From: Epilithonimonas caeni DSM 17710
GTDB lineage: Bacteria > Bacteroidota > Bacteroidia > Flavobacteriales > Weeksellaceae
Direction of reading: 5' to 3'
DNA length: 64,000 bases
Assembly: GCF_000426465.1 (NCBI RefSeq)
Contig: NZ_AUFK01000002.1
Location: forward strand, 1 to 64,000
Shown here: one piece after another, positions 1 to 6,955 of the stretch
Position numbering within the stretch: the first letter of the stretch is position 1
How the letters are laid out: the number at the start of each line of letters is the position of its first letter
Notes under the pieces: model-generated
Told to the model about the DNA's origin: nothing
The model's database searches: none
The model's input: only the letters and a program-made list of their open reading frames with translations
Made by a program: the position numbers and the translations under genes

Positions 1-1840
1 GGAAAAGAAATTTGTGGCTAACTTGGTTGTAACCCCAAGAACAGCAAAAGAACCCGTTATCGGAAGGGTTATATTACTGAACAGAGGAAATTCCGATGTC
101 AATAAGGCAAAGTTCAACGAATCGTTATCAGCAGAAGCAAGAACGTCTAATCTATTTGGAAAAGAGATAACCTTTTATCTTTGGGAAGAAGGGGCTTCAG
201 AATCTGACAAATACAAAAAGCCTAAGAGAGCCTTTGTTGATAAAAACGGAATAGCCAAAGTAACATTTAGTTTGTCTGAATATGCTACACCAAAAACCCT
301 TATGAGCTTTTTTACAGGAAATTCAAACTCCACAAAGAAGTTTTTTGTATCAGCAGTTTATGAGAATAAAATGGCTACCAACAAAACACCTGTAGTAGCA
401 AGTGACGGAACAACACAACCTGCAAGTCCTCCCGCAAATAGTAATAGTAATAGTAATAGTAATAGTAATAGTAATAGTAATAGTAATAGTAATAGTAATA
501 GTAATAGTAATAGTAATAGTAATAGTAATAGTAATAGTAATAGTAATAGTAATAGTAATAGTAATAGTAATAGTAATAGTAATAGTAATAGTAATAGTAA
601 TAGTAATAGTAATAGTAATAGTAATAGTGGTGGTTCTAACATAATAGGCAGATTAGCTGAAATAGTTGCTGAAGGAATTGAAAGTATTACAAGCACCAAT
701 CAAGAAAACACGAGGACTGCAACGAGTGTAGGGCAAAGACAACCTGCACAATCTAATACTGAAAATAAATGCCCGAATTGTGAGAAAGATATAACTTTGG
801 AACAAATTAAAGCAATATGTGTAAGTAAGAAAGATAATAAGGGAAAAGAAAAATGTTTGGTTGAAGATGATACTATGATAAAAAAAGCACTTCCTTTTTT
901 GAATCAGTTTAGAAAAAAAGTAGGAATAAACACATGCATTACTAAAGCTCATTTTTTAGCTCAAATATCACACGAGAGTAAATTTTTTGAGTTACAAGAA
1001 CGGTTTAAATATACTAGTGCTACTCGAATGAATGGAATATTTGATTCTTATTTTAAACAATTTGGAAAAAATAGGATGCAGGAAGCAGAACGTTTGTCTG
1101 AACTATCGTTGAAAAAAGAAAATTGGCCAGAAGTTGCTAATGCAATTTACGGCAAAACTCACCCTCTGGGAAAAAAGCATACAAATCCAGATGATGGTTG
1201 GAGGTATAGTGGAAAAGGTTTTAAGCAGATAACATGGAAGGATAATTATGTAAATTTACAGTCATATACAAATACGCTTTTTGGTAAAAATTATAAATGG
1301 ATTGGTGGAGATAACCCTTACAAATTAAAGAATGCCCCTGAAGATGCAATCACTTCAGCTCTTGGTTTTTGGGGCAAACATAATATTAATAGCGTAGCCA
1401 TAGAAATCAGTAACGCAGCTGTTAAAAATGTGACCATATTGATTAATCCTGCTTTAGATGGTCTTTCTGAAAGAGAACGATTTTTTAAGAAAGCTGTAGA
1501 AATTTTAAAGGTAAAAGAATGTAAACCCAAAGGAGAAGTAAGAGTATCTAATGAAAAAGGAACTGTTGTTTTGGTATCTGGTGCAGATAAAGTTTTGAAA
1601 AATGACCCTGCAAAAGCGGGTTTGCAATGGGTGATGTACAAAACATTTGTTTATAGAGATATGAGTTTAGATACATTCAAAAAATTGAAAGGAAGTAACA
1701 AGTTGCCTGAAGCAGATTATGTTACATATTTAAGTAGGGAGAATGAAATATTTTATAGTTTTACAAAACAAAATGAGGGTGTAATTCTGTCCAACATTCG
1801 GGGAGACTTACAAAAGTGTTACGAATTGTTACCGAAATGA
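1..1840 (+). CDS. GH19 chitinase/lysozyme-like protein with Asn-Ser repeat linker, 5' end missing
   Basis: The frame is open to the left window edge, so the N-terminus is missing; a GTG at 14 is only the first in-window start. Three parts are visible: an N-terminal beta-rich segment (residues about 1-140), a linker of 32 Asn-Ser pairs (about 142-205), and a C-terminal GH19-like muramidase/chitinase domain (about 260-500). The domain carries AQISHESKFFEL, where the Glu near residue 320 is the expected catalytic acid, and the substrate-site motif YSGKGFKQITWKDNY near 398-412. It would cleave peptidoglycan or chitin-type glycans. Similar N-terminal segments occur near type VI secretion loci in Flavobacteriia, so an effector role is possible but inferred. 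It belongs to the host and lies outside attL. Confidence 0.75.
   Translation, partial: EKKFVANLVVTPRTAKEPVIGRVILLNRGNSDVNKAKFNESLSAEARTSNLFGKEITFYLWEEGASESDKYKKPKRAFVDKNGIAKVTFSLSEYATPKTLMSFFTGNSNSTKKFFVSAVYENKMATNKTPVVASDGTTQPASPPANSNSNSNSNSNSNSNSNSNSNSNSNSNSNSNSNSNSNSNSNSNSNSNSNSNSNSNSNSNSNSNSGGSNIIGRLAEIVAEGIESITSTNQENTRTATSVGQRQPAQSNTENKCPNCEKDITLEQIKAICVSKKDNKGKEKCLVEDDTMIKKALPFLNQFRKKVGINTCITKAHFLAQISHESKFFELQERFKYTSATRMNGIFDSYFKQFGKNRMQEAERLSELSLKKENWPEVANAIYGKTHPLGKKHTNPDDGWRYSGKGFKQITWKDNYVNLQSYTNTLFGKNYKWIGGDNPYKLKNAPEDAITSALGFWGKHNINSVAIEISNAAVKNVTILINPALDGLSERERFFKKAVEILKVKECKPKGEVRVSNEKGTVVLVSGADKVLKNDPAKAGLQWVMYKTFVYRDMSLDTFKKLKGSNKLPEADYVTYLSRENEIFYSFTKQNEGVILSNIRGDLQKCYELLPK
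437..628 (+). repeat. (AATAGT)32 hexanucleotide tandem repeat
   Basis: Thirty-two uninterrupted, identical copies of AATAGT encode (Asn-Ser)32 in the linker of the GH19-like protein. Because the unit is six bases, gain or loss of copies changes linker length without shifting frame. The sameness at codon level (always AAT AGT) points to recent slippage expansion rather than old protein selection. Confidence 0.97.
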
Positions 1841-1901
1841 TAAAAATTGATAAATTATTTTTTCAAAAAAATTCAAATAGCTGTATTTAAGTGAAATAAA
1901 T

Positions 1902-1929
1902 AAAAAAACGCCCTTAATAGGGCGTTTCT
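1902..1929 (-). terminator. Rho-independent terminator, old tRNA terminator
   Basis: The stem AAACGCCC/GGGCGTTT (1906-1913 with 1920-1927) has its U-rich tail on the - strand (seven T then ATTTATTT). On that strand it follows the tRNA 3' half, so it was probably the terminator of the tRNA transcription unit before the phage separated the two. It may also end the convergent GH19 gene. Confidence 0.75.
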
Positions 1930-1930
1930 T

Positions 1931-1974
1931 GTGGTCCCACCTGGGCTCGAACCAGGGACCACCTGATTATGAGT
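1931..1974. other. attL core (44-bp tRNA 3' fragment)
   Basis: This segment is identical to 51329-51372 and covers the acceptor 3' strand, T arm, variable loop and 3' side of the anticodon arm of the tRNA on the - strand. Identity stops at 1930 and at 1975. There is no D arm or 5' acceptor strand here, so this copy is not a working tRNA. Confidence 0.95.
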
Positions 1975-2053
1975 GAATTGTTTATTCAAGAATCTGCCTG
2001 TTTATGCGCTTTTTCAGACGTTTTTATGATGTTATTTTTAAGATTTCCTTATT

Positions 2054-2073
2054 AATGTTACACGTAACGTTAC
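2054..2073. promoter_or_regulatory. Candidate integrase arm-type sites, left side
   Basis: Two copies of AAYGTTAC sit 12 bp apart (AATGTTAC at 2054, AACGTTAC at 2066). The string AATGTTACACGTAA matches AATGTTACTCGTAA at 51244-51257 beside the other core at 13 of 14 bases. Paired short repeats on both sides of an att core are what arm-type integrase sites look like in lambda-type systems. Confidence 0.6.
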
Positions 2074-2076
2074 TAA

Positions 2077-2325
2077 TTATTCCCGGTACATCTTATCGGT
2101 GAATCCGAAGATATAGTTCATGTCTACCTTATAAACTTCACCTACCTTTCTGATCTGTTCCAAGGTAAAATGATAATTCCTATCCGGATTCTTTTCAGAA
2201 TTTTTTATCTTATTGATGTTTGTAGGGTTCAAACCGATAGAAACCGCAAACTGTTTGTTTGGTATCTTGTGAATTTGCTTGAGATGTTCGGCCAATTTCA
2301 ATATGTTTTTATCAGGACTATCCAT
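2077..2325 (-). CDS. Small helix-turn-helix (XRE-type) regulator
   Basis: This 82-residue protein is almost wholly one HTH domain. FAVSIGLNPTNINKIKNSEK (about residues 27-46) reads as the two helices and turn of the Cro/CI fold. Its start lies only 4 bp from the palindrome GTACATTGTAC, which also appears upstream of two other prophage transcripts, so it may bind that operator and regulate itself. Its position next to the attL arm sites also allows a role in excision control. Proteins this short act as Cro-like repressors or excision regulators; the sequence does not say which. Confidence 0.75.
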   Translation of the reverse strand: MDSPDKNILKLAEHLKQIHKIPNKQFAVSIGLNPTNINKIKNSEKNPDRNYHFTLEQIRKVGEVYKVDMNYIFGFTDKMYRE

Positions 2326-2329
2326 AATC

Positions 2330-2340
2330 GTACATTGTAC
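2330..2340. promoter_or_regulatory. Operator palindrome GTACATTGTAC, copy 1
   Basis: Perfect 5-1-5 palindrome between the divergent HTH gene and the 52-residue small gene, 10 bp before a TATATTTG box. Further copies occur at 2760-2770 and 22004-22014. Confidence 0.65.
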
Positions 2341-2350
2341 TATTTATATC

Positions 2351-2358
2351 TATATTTG
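2351..2358 (+). promoter_or_regulatory. Bacteroidetes -7 box TATATTTG
   Basis: Exact match to TAnnTTTG, 17 bp before the ATG at 2376 and facing right. A leftward operator overlaps the region where the -33 contact would fall. No well-spaced TTG is present (the nearest leaves a 13-bp spacer), so control may depend on an activator or repressor. Confidence 0.55.
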
Positions 2359-2375
2359 TAATAAAATATTAAATT

Positions 2376-2534
2376 ATGATTGTAAAATTTGATTTGTCAA
2401 AGACTAAAAGTATTATTGACAAAAAATTAAAACAGATTCGAAAGATTAAAGATTCAGGAAAATCATTATCCGGAAAAAAATTAAAGATGATCGATAGATC
2501 GATAATGAACTCTTATCCGAAAAACTCATTGTGA
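2376..2534 (+). CDS. Small basic protein, 52 residues, divergent from the HTH regulator
   Basis: The ATG at 2376 opens a 52-codon frame beginning MIVKFDLSKTKSII and rich in lysine and arginine, with helix-friendly composition. It is placed where a lysis-lysogeny partner such as a Cro-like or antirepressor protein might be: a TAnnTTTG promoter and an operator palindrome lie just upstream, divergent from the HTH gene. Its end overlaps the end of the convergent 2513-2743 gene by 22 bp. No family is recognised and the call rests on frame, promoter and position. Confidence 0.5.
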   Translation: MIVKFDLSKTKSIIDKKLKQIRKIKDSGKSLSGKKLKMIDRSIMNSYPKNSL

Positions 2535-2743
2535 ATTTCATCTAATTTCTCATAAAAATATGCTTTGACAACTTCAGGTTTTTCATCTGTTTCCACTTTA
2601 AAATCCTCTAAATAGACTACAAAATTTTTGTAGTCAGTTAATTTTCTACTGAGTTCACTCAGATCACTACCATATGAGTTTTTTAGAAATTGATTTTGAG
2701 CTGACTCTAAAAATCTATCAATTTTTGATTTATAATCATCCAT
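2513..2743 (-). CDS. Hypothetical small acidic/helical phage protein
   Basis: A 76-residue protein (MDDYKSKIDRFLESAQ...) with alternating charged and hydrophobic residues that suggest a helical fold. No domain is recognised. The start lies 14 bp from the 8-1-8 palindrome at 2757-2773, which marks it as part of the same regulatory circuit as the HTH gene at 2077-2325. Confidence 0.6.
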   Translation of the reverse strand: MDDYKSKIDRFLESAQNQFLKNSYGSDLSELSRKLTDYKNFVVYLEDFKVETDEKPEVVKAYFYEKLDEIHNEFFG

Positions 2744-2756
2744 ATTGCATTATTTA

Positions 2757-2773
2757 ATAGTACATTGTACTAT
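2757..2773. promoter_or_regulatory. Operator palindrome ATAGTACATTGTACTAT, copy 2
   Basis: The longest of three copies: a perfect 8-1-8 palindrome immediately upstream of the leftward 76-residue gene. Its core is identical to those at 2330-2340 and 22004-22014. Confidence 0.65.
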
Positions 2774-2943
2774 ATTGATTGTTGGTTTAATTTTTTTTAA
2801 CATTCATTTATTATGCGACAAGTTTTGTCGTTATGATTAACAATCTTTACAGAGTTATAAATGAAGAATGTTTACATATGTTAACTTATATTTAAACAAT
2901 TATTTGATAAAGTGTTAAATTTTTATTTATTTTATGTTCATAT
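2774..2943. other. AT-rich intergenic stretch with a 6-3-6 palindrome
   Basis: No gene is supported here. A palindrome CGACAA-GTT-TTGTCG lies at 2816-2830 and could be a binding site or a short hairpin. The rest is low-complexity A+T. Confidence 0.4.
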
Positions 2944-3243
2944 ATGATTAATGTTGAATTATTATTAAATTTGACACCCTTAAAAATTTTAGCGATGAAA
3001 AAAAAATCCGAATATATTGAGTCAATCGAAAAATTATCATCAATCAATGATGTGCTTTTTACTTCCAATTTGATTGATTACCATGAATATGATAGTAATT
3101 GTAAGGCATTCATGATGCTTATTATAAAGTATATCCAATTCACTGACAATCAGAAGAAACTTATATCAATAGCTGGAAACGATAGGATATGCATCACAAA
3201 ATTCAGATTATGCATAACAATGATTTTTGTTAATTTGAATTGA
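2944..3243 (+). CDS. Hypothetical protein, uncertain
   Basis: A 99-codon frame in very AT-rich DNA. A second in-frame ATG at 2995 (MKKKSEYIESIEKLSSINDV) gives an 82-residue product that looks more like a real N-terminus. The 3' end overlaps the convergent repressor gene by 14 bp. No domain, promoter box or homologue is recognised, so chance translation remains possible. Confidence 0.4.
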   Translation: MINVELLLNLTPLKILAMKKKSEYIESIEKLSSINDVLFTSNLIDYHEYDSNCKAFMMLIIKYIQFTDNQKKLISIAGNDRICITKFRLCITMIFVNLN

Positions 3244-3763
3244 CAAATGATTTTTGTATTCCAGTTATTTCCTTTTTATCATCTTTTGAAAGGGCTATGT
3301 TCAATTTAGCAGATATATTTTTCATGTATATATCCATATATAGCATCATAGCATGTTGGGTCTCAATAATTTTATCATTCTGCTCGATAATTTCACTGTT
3401 TTCATTCTTAAGGATTTCAACTTCCGATTTTAAATCAATATTTTGATTTATTAAATATGTCAACTTATCTTCTATAGATAGTTTAGAAAAATCTTTTTTT
3501 GGAAGGTTTAATTCCAGAAGTCCTTTGGTTTCACCAGGACTTCCCGTTAATATTTTTCCAATATCAAAACCATACAGTTCCGATAATTGTTTTGCTACTT
3601 CTTTCCCAACTTTTTTTTTGCCATTCATTAACGCAGAAACATAGGATTGAGGTTTATTCAAATCTTTAACTATTTCAGCTTGTTTTTTATTGAGTTTTTT
3701 AAACTCAATAAATAAATATTCATTTATATCACCGTTTTGGTAATTTATATCACCGTTCCCCAT
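3230..3763 (-). CDS. CI-like phage repressor, HTH plus coiled coil
   Basis: The 177-residue protein has an N-terminal HTH (KKQAEIVKDLNKPQSYVSAL, about residues 25-44), a linker, and a C-terminal heptad-rich coiled coil (about 100-165) suited to dimerisation. It lacks the Ser-Lys LexA-type autocleavage domain, so classical RecA-stimulated self-cleavage is not evident. The gene faces left from a control region carrying two related 15-bp operators and a rightward early promoter, the standard place for a lysogenic repressor. The first residues repeat a short GDIN motif. Confidence 0.75.
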   Translation of the reverse strand: MGNGDINYQNGDINEYLFIEFKKLNKKQAEIVKDLNKPQSYVSALMNGKKKVGKEVAKQLSELYGFDIGKILTGSPGETKGLLELNLPKKDFSKLSIEDKLTYLINQNIDLKSEVEILKNENSEIIEQNDKIIETQHAMMLYMDIYMKNISAKLNIALSKDDKKEITGIQKSFVNSN

Positions 3764-3862
3764 TGTTTAATTTTTATATCTATCCAATTAATTAGCTCAA
3801 TTATTAATTTTAAATCGATATAATTTAAAATTTTCTTATTGAAAATCAATCAATTACCTTTA

Positions 3863-3913
3863 ATATAACTATTTTAGTTATTTATTTGAGTTATATATCT
3901 AAAATAGTTATAT
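3863..3913. promoter_or_regulatory. Early operator region: two 15-bp sites exactly 30 bp apart
   Basis: Site 1 (3866-3880) is the perfect palindrome TAACTA-TTT-TAGTTA. Site 2 (3896-3910) is TATCTA-AAA-TAGTTA, one mismatch from palindromic. The two lie 30 bp apart, about three helical turns, and their outer arms form a perfect 15-bp inverted repeat (3863-3877 with 3899-3913). Site 2 touches the -7 box of the rightward promoter, so repressor bound here would block early transcription. Confidence 0.7.
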
Positions 3914-3918
3914 ATTTG
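3911..3918 (+). promoter_or_regulatory. Rightward early promoter, -7 box TATATTTG
   Basis: Exact TAnnTTTG with a TTG at 3886-3888, giving a 22-bp spacer inside the range described for Flavobacterium promoters. It overlaps the second operator and would drive the early genes from 3994 onward. Confidence 0.7.
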
Positions 3919-3961
3919 TACTACTAAGTAATACAAAGGTAAATAAAAAAGGAATTAGGAA

Positions 3962-3977
3962 TTACGGAAATCCGTAA
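3962..3977 (+). other. Leader hairpin TTACGG-AAAT-CCGTAA
   Basis: A perfect 6-4-6 hairpin in the 5' leader of the early operon. Close relatives occur at 26692-26705 and 38660-38683, and half-matching ACGGMAA strings lie in the leaders of the portal and two tail genes. Confidence 0.5.
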
Positions 3978-3993
3978 AAACATAAAACTGAAA

Positions 3994-4269
3994 ATGATTA
4001 TGGAAATACAGACAGGAAAATTCATCGATCAAAATCTATCAGAATATCTAAGAAAATATACTTCCAAAAATGATATGCTTGATATCTGCACGGACAATGT
4101 AAGTGTTTACACGCTTAGAGAAGTAATGATGAGAAATAGAAAAGTGACAGAAGAAAATAAACCTGTATTTCTTCTGCTAGTAGTGAGAGCCAAGGAAAAT
4201 GCTGATAAGGAAATAGTATCGGCTACAGCTTGCAAAAAGGACCTTCTTGAACTATTAGACACAATATAG
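3994..4269 (+). CDS. Hypothetical early phage protein
   Basis: A 91-residue protein, first in the rightward operon and some 75 bp downstream of the repressor-controlled promoter. The start could also be the second ATG at 4000. No motif is recognised. First early genes in temperate phages often counter host functions or activate later genes, but nothing in the sequence specifies this one. It ends 2 bp before the next gene. Confidence 0.7.
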   Translation: MIMEIQTGKFIDQNLSEYLRKYTSKNDMLDICTDNVSVYTLREVMMRNRKVTEENKPVFLLLVVRAKENADKEIVSATACKKDLLELLDTI

Positions 4270-4271
4270 CC

Positions 4272-4520
4272 ATGGCAAAAAGAAATCTACTTCCGGAACA
4301 AAAGGCAAAGGCCATTCTTTCAAAAGTACAAACTATGAAGGCCTATGCAAAGAACATGAAGTCATATGCTATCAATCTAGAACATTATGCTGCCAGTCTT
4401 GAGGCGCAAATAGGTGATTATCTGGGCGGTGTTGGAGCCGCTCAAGATGATCAGGAAGCAGCTATCAGAAAACAAAATTTAATTCAAAAATTTCATAAAA
4501 ATTTAATCGTAAAGCAATGA
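4272..4520 (+). CDS. Hypothetical small helical protein
   Basis: An 82-residue, lysine- and alanine-rich protein with a regular helical stretch containing two related strings (MKAYAKNMKSYAINLEHYAA). Its stop overlaps the next start as ATGA, implying translational coupling. Function unknown. Confidence 0.7.
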   Translation: MAKRNLLPEQKAKAILSKVQTMKAYAKNMKSYAINLEHYAASLEAQIGDYLGGVGAAQDDQEAAIRKQNLIQKFHKNLIVKQ

Positions 4521-4687
4521 GAAAAACTATCAAAATCGCAAAAAAAATCCTTTGGGTAATCATGTGGCCTTTCTTGAGAGTTGACGTTATCCCTTTCAAC
4601 GAAAATGGAAGAAAAGTAGAATTCTGCACTCTTTTCATATTGTGCATTCCAACGATCTCTAAAATCTATTTTCATGACAGAACTTGA
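4517..4687 (+). CDS. Small membrane-associated protein, 56 residues
   Basis: The ATG at 4517 overlaps the preceding stop (ATGA) and the frame runs 56 codons into the next gene start. The product begins MRKTIKIAKKILWVIMWPFL, a basic amphipathic start, followed by the hydrophobic stretch FCTLFILCIPTI. It probably associates with the inner membrane. Neat overlaps on both sides support it as real despite the short length. Confidence 0.6.
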   Translation: MRKTIKIAKKILWVIMWPFLRVDVIPFNENGRKVEFCTLFILCIPTISKIYFHDRT

Positions 4688-4931
4688 AAGATTGAAGATC
4701 AAGAAACCGGAATTGTTTGAAGAGATCAGCACAATGACACCGGACGAGTTGAGAGAACAATATGCAAATGAAGTTTTGGAGCAAGAAGAATTGGAAAAGG
4801 ATTTCGGCTATTTATCAGCTCGTATCTCAGATTACATCAAACGGAAATATCCCAAAGATGAAGATAACATATCGGTGATCATTACAACTGAAAAATCGAT
4901 AGTGACAAAAACTAAAGAAACATATTTATAA
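4674..4931 (+). CDS. Hypothetical acidic phage protein
   Basis: An 85-residue protein starting MTELERLKIKKPELFEEIST, highly charged and probably helical. It overlaps the previous gene by 14 bp and precedes the SbcC-like gene by 11 bp, so it is in the same transcript as the recombination genes. No domain recognised. Confidence 0.7.
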   Translation: MTELERLKIKKPELFEEISTMTPDELREQYANEVLEQEELEKDFGYLSARISDYIKRKYPKDEDNISVIITTEKSIVTKTKETYL

Positions 4932-4942
4932 AACCTACAGCA

Positions 4943-6955
4943 ATGAGTATTGTAACATTAAAAAAACTTTCCCTTATTAACTTCAAGGGTATCAGAAATC
5001 TGACAATTGATTTCGATTCGAACACTAACATCTATGGTGATAACGGAACCGGAAAAACAACGGTTTTCGACTCTTTCGTTTGGCTTCTTTTCGGAAAGGA
5101 CTCAACCGATAGAAAAGACTTTGAGATCAAAACGCTTGATTCAAACAACATGGCAATTCCAAAGATTGAACATGAAGTATCTGCAGAACTTGAAGTAAAT
5201 GGGGAATTAGTAATTCTCAAAAGAGTTTTCAAAGAAAAGTGGGTAAAGACCAAAGGTGCTTTGGAAGCTGAATTTTCCGGAAATGAAACACTTTATTATT
5301 GGAATGACGTTCCTTTATCAATGAAGGAATTTGGAAACAAAGTGAGCGAGATTCTTGATGAAAAAGTATTCAAGCTTATTACTTCACCTTCTGCATTCAA
5401 TATGCTTAAATGGCAGGAACGTAGAGATGTTCTAGTAAAGATTGCAGGTGACGTTTCTGATGCGGATCTGGCAGCTGGAAACTCCGACTATTTGGCCTTG
5501 CTTTCCCAATTGACAAATAAATCTCTTGACGAATATAAGAAGCAGATCGCAGCAACGATCAAAAAGGCAAAGGATGATATTAAAATGATCCCTACCCGTA
5601 TCGATGAGGTTGAAAGAAGCAAACCTGAAGCTGTGGATGAAGAAATGGTAAACTCAGTGATTTATGCAAAGGAAAAAGAGATTGCAAGCATCGATAACCA
5701 ACTTCAAGATAAAGCTGCGGCTTATGATGAGGTTATCAAAAAAAGAAATGAGAACCAGGATAAGATCTATGACCTGAAATCAAAGCAGAACGGTATCAGA
5801 TTCACGATTTCTGAGCAAGTAAAATCCGAATCAAAATCCGAAACCTCCAAGGCTGATTCTATCAGATCAGAAATACACAAAAAAGACTCAGAAGAATTGG
5901 TCCCGGCTCAACAAAAAGTTGATAGACTGAAATCTGAAAGAAATGAAGTTGTATCGATGATCGAAAGATTTGAAAAGATAGTTACTTCAAAGCGTGAAGA
6001 ATGGAATACTGAAAACTCCAAAACCTTCACTTTTTCAGAAGAAAACGCAGTTTGTCCTACTTGTGGTCATGCTATGGATGCATCCGAAATTGAAGAAAAG
6101 AGAAATTCACTTCAGGAAAACTTCAATACAAATAAAGCGAACAGACTTTCCGAAATATCGGCTGAAGGGAAAGGCTATGCAGAAAAGGTTTCTTCTTACA
6201 GATCTCAATTATCTGATTTAGATTCAAGAATTGATACTGGTGAACAATATATAAAAGGTATCACGGCTGAAATTACAAAACTCAGATCTGATCTATTACT
6301 AGAGAATGACAGTAATAAACCTGCCGTATCAAATGATGTTATCATTTCCCAAAGAATCGAAGCTAATGAGGAATATCAGCAGTTATCTAAAGAGATTGCG
6401 AATCTTGAATCTTTGAAATTCGAAATCAATGATAGTGATGATAATACCTCACAATTGAAAATCGCCAAAGGAACATTACAAAATCATATCACTGATTTAA
6501 AATCATCCCTTCAGGCAAACGTTCAAATCGCCAACGCTGATAAAAGGATTGCAGAACTTCAAGACGAAGAATCCAAGTTGGCTCAACAGATCGCTGATAT
6601 TGAGAAAACACAATTCACTATTGAAAGCTTCATCAAGTTGAAAGTAGATACTATCGAATCTATGATCAACAAGAAATTTTCTTTTGTGAAATTCAAGCTT
6701 TTCGAAACTCAAATAAATGGTGGTCAGGTTGAATGTTGTGAAGCTTTGATCAATGGAGTGCCGTTCTCCGATGCCAATACAGCAAGTAAAATCAATGCAG
6801 GTATAGACATTATTAATACGCTTTGTGAGTTCTACCAGGTTTCGGCTCCGATTTTCATCGATAACCGTGAAAGTGTTGTTAAGCTAATTGATAGTAATTC
6901 TCAAATAATCAACCTCATCGTATCTCCAGAAGATAAAAAACTAAGAGTATCATAA
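4943..6955 (+). CDS. SbcC/Rad50-like ATPase with zinc hook
   Basis: The 670-residue protein follows the SMC/Rad50 plan: Walker A GDNGTGKTT at 32-40, two coiled-coil arms joined by a zinc hook CPTC near 371-374, and a C-terminal lobe ending in IFIDNRESV near 639. In cells such ATPases tether DNA ends and drive a partner nuclease. The next gene (one base overlap) is a DnaQ-type exonuclease, a likely partner, and RecT follows, so this looks like a phage recombination and end-processing cassette. The Walker B region reads IDN where Rad50 proteins usually have DE, which may mean altered hydrolysis. The length is short for SbcC but usual for phage versions. Confidence 0.85.
   Translation: MSIVTLKKLSLINFKGIRNLTIDFDSNTNIYGDNGTGKTTVFDSFVWLLFGKDSTDRKDFEIKTLDSNNMAIPKIEHEVSAELEVNGELVILKRVFKEKWVKTKGALEAEFSGNETLYYWNDVPLSMKEFGNKVSEILDEKVFKLITSPSAFNMLKWQERRDVLVKIAGDVSDADLAAGNSDYLALLSQLTNKSLDEYKKQIAATIKKAKDDIKMIPTRIDEVERSKPEAVDEEMVNSVIYAKEKEIASIDNQLQDKAAAYDEVIKKRNENQDKIYDLKSKQNGIRFTISEQVKSESKSETSKADSIRSEIHKKDSEELVPAQQKVDRLKSERNEVVSMIERFEKIVTSKREEWNTENSKTFTFSEENAVCPTCGHAMDASEIEEKRNSLQENFNTNKANRLSEISAEGKGYAEKVSSYRSQLSDLDSRIDTGEQYIKGITAEITKLRSDLLLENDSNKPAVSNDVIISQRIEANEEYQQLSKEIANLESLKFEINDSDDNTSQLKIAKGTLQNHITDLKSSLQANVQIANADKRIAELQDEESKLAQQIADIEKTQFTIESFIKLKVDTIESMINKKFSFVKFKLFETQINGGQVECCEALINGVPFSDANTASKINAGIDIINTLCEFYQVSAPIFIDNRESVVKLIDSNSQIINLIVSPEDKKLRVS

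Noticed and set aside
437-628. CRISPR-like array
   Set aside because: The repeat has no spacers; it is a pure 6-bp tandem unit inside a gene.
358-952. Leucine-rich and Ile-Val repeat frames in other phases of the AATAGT array, and a 99-codon - strand frame next to it
   Set aside because: They are by-products of the hexamer repeat and of the GH19-like gene on the opposite strand; no independent coding sign.
1931-1974. A second tRNA gene
   Set aside because: Only the 3' half is present; no D arm or 5' acceptor strand. It is the attL core.
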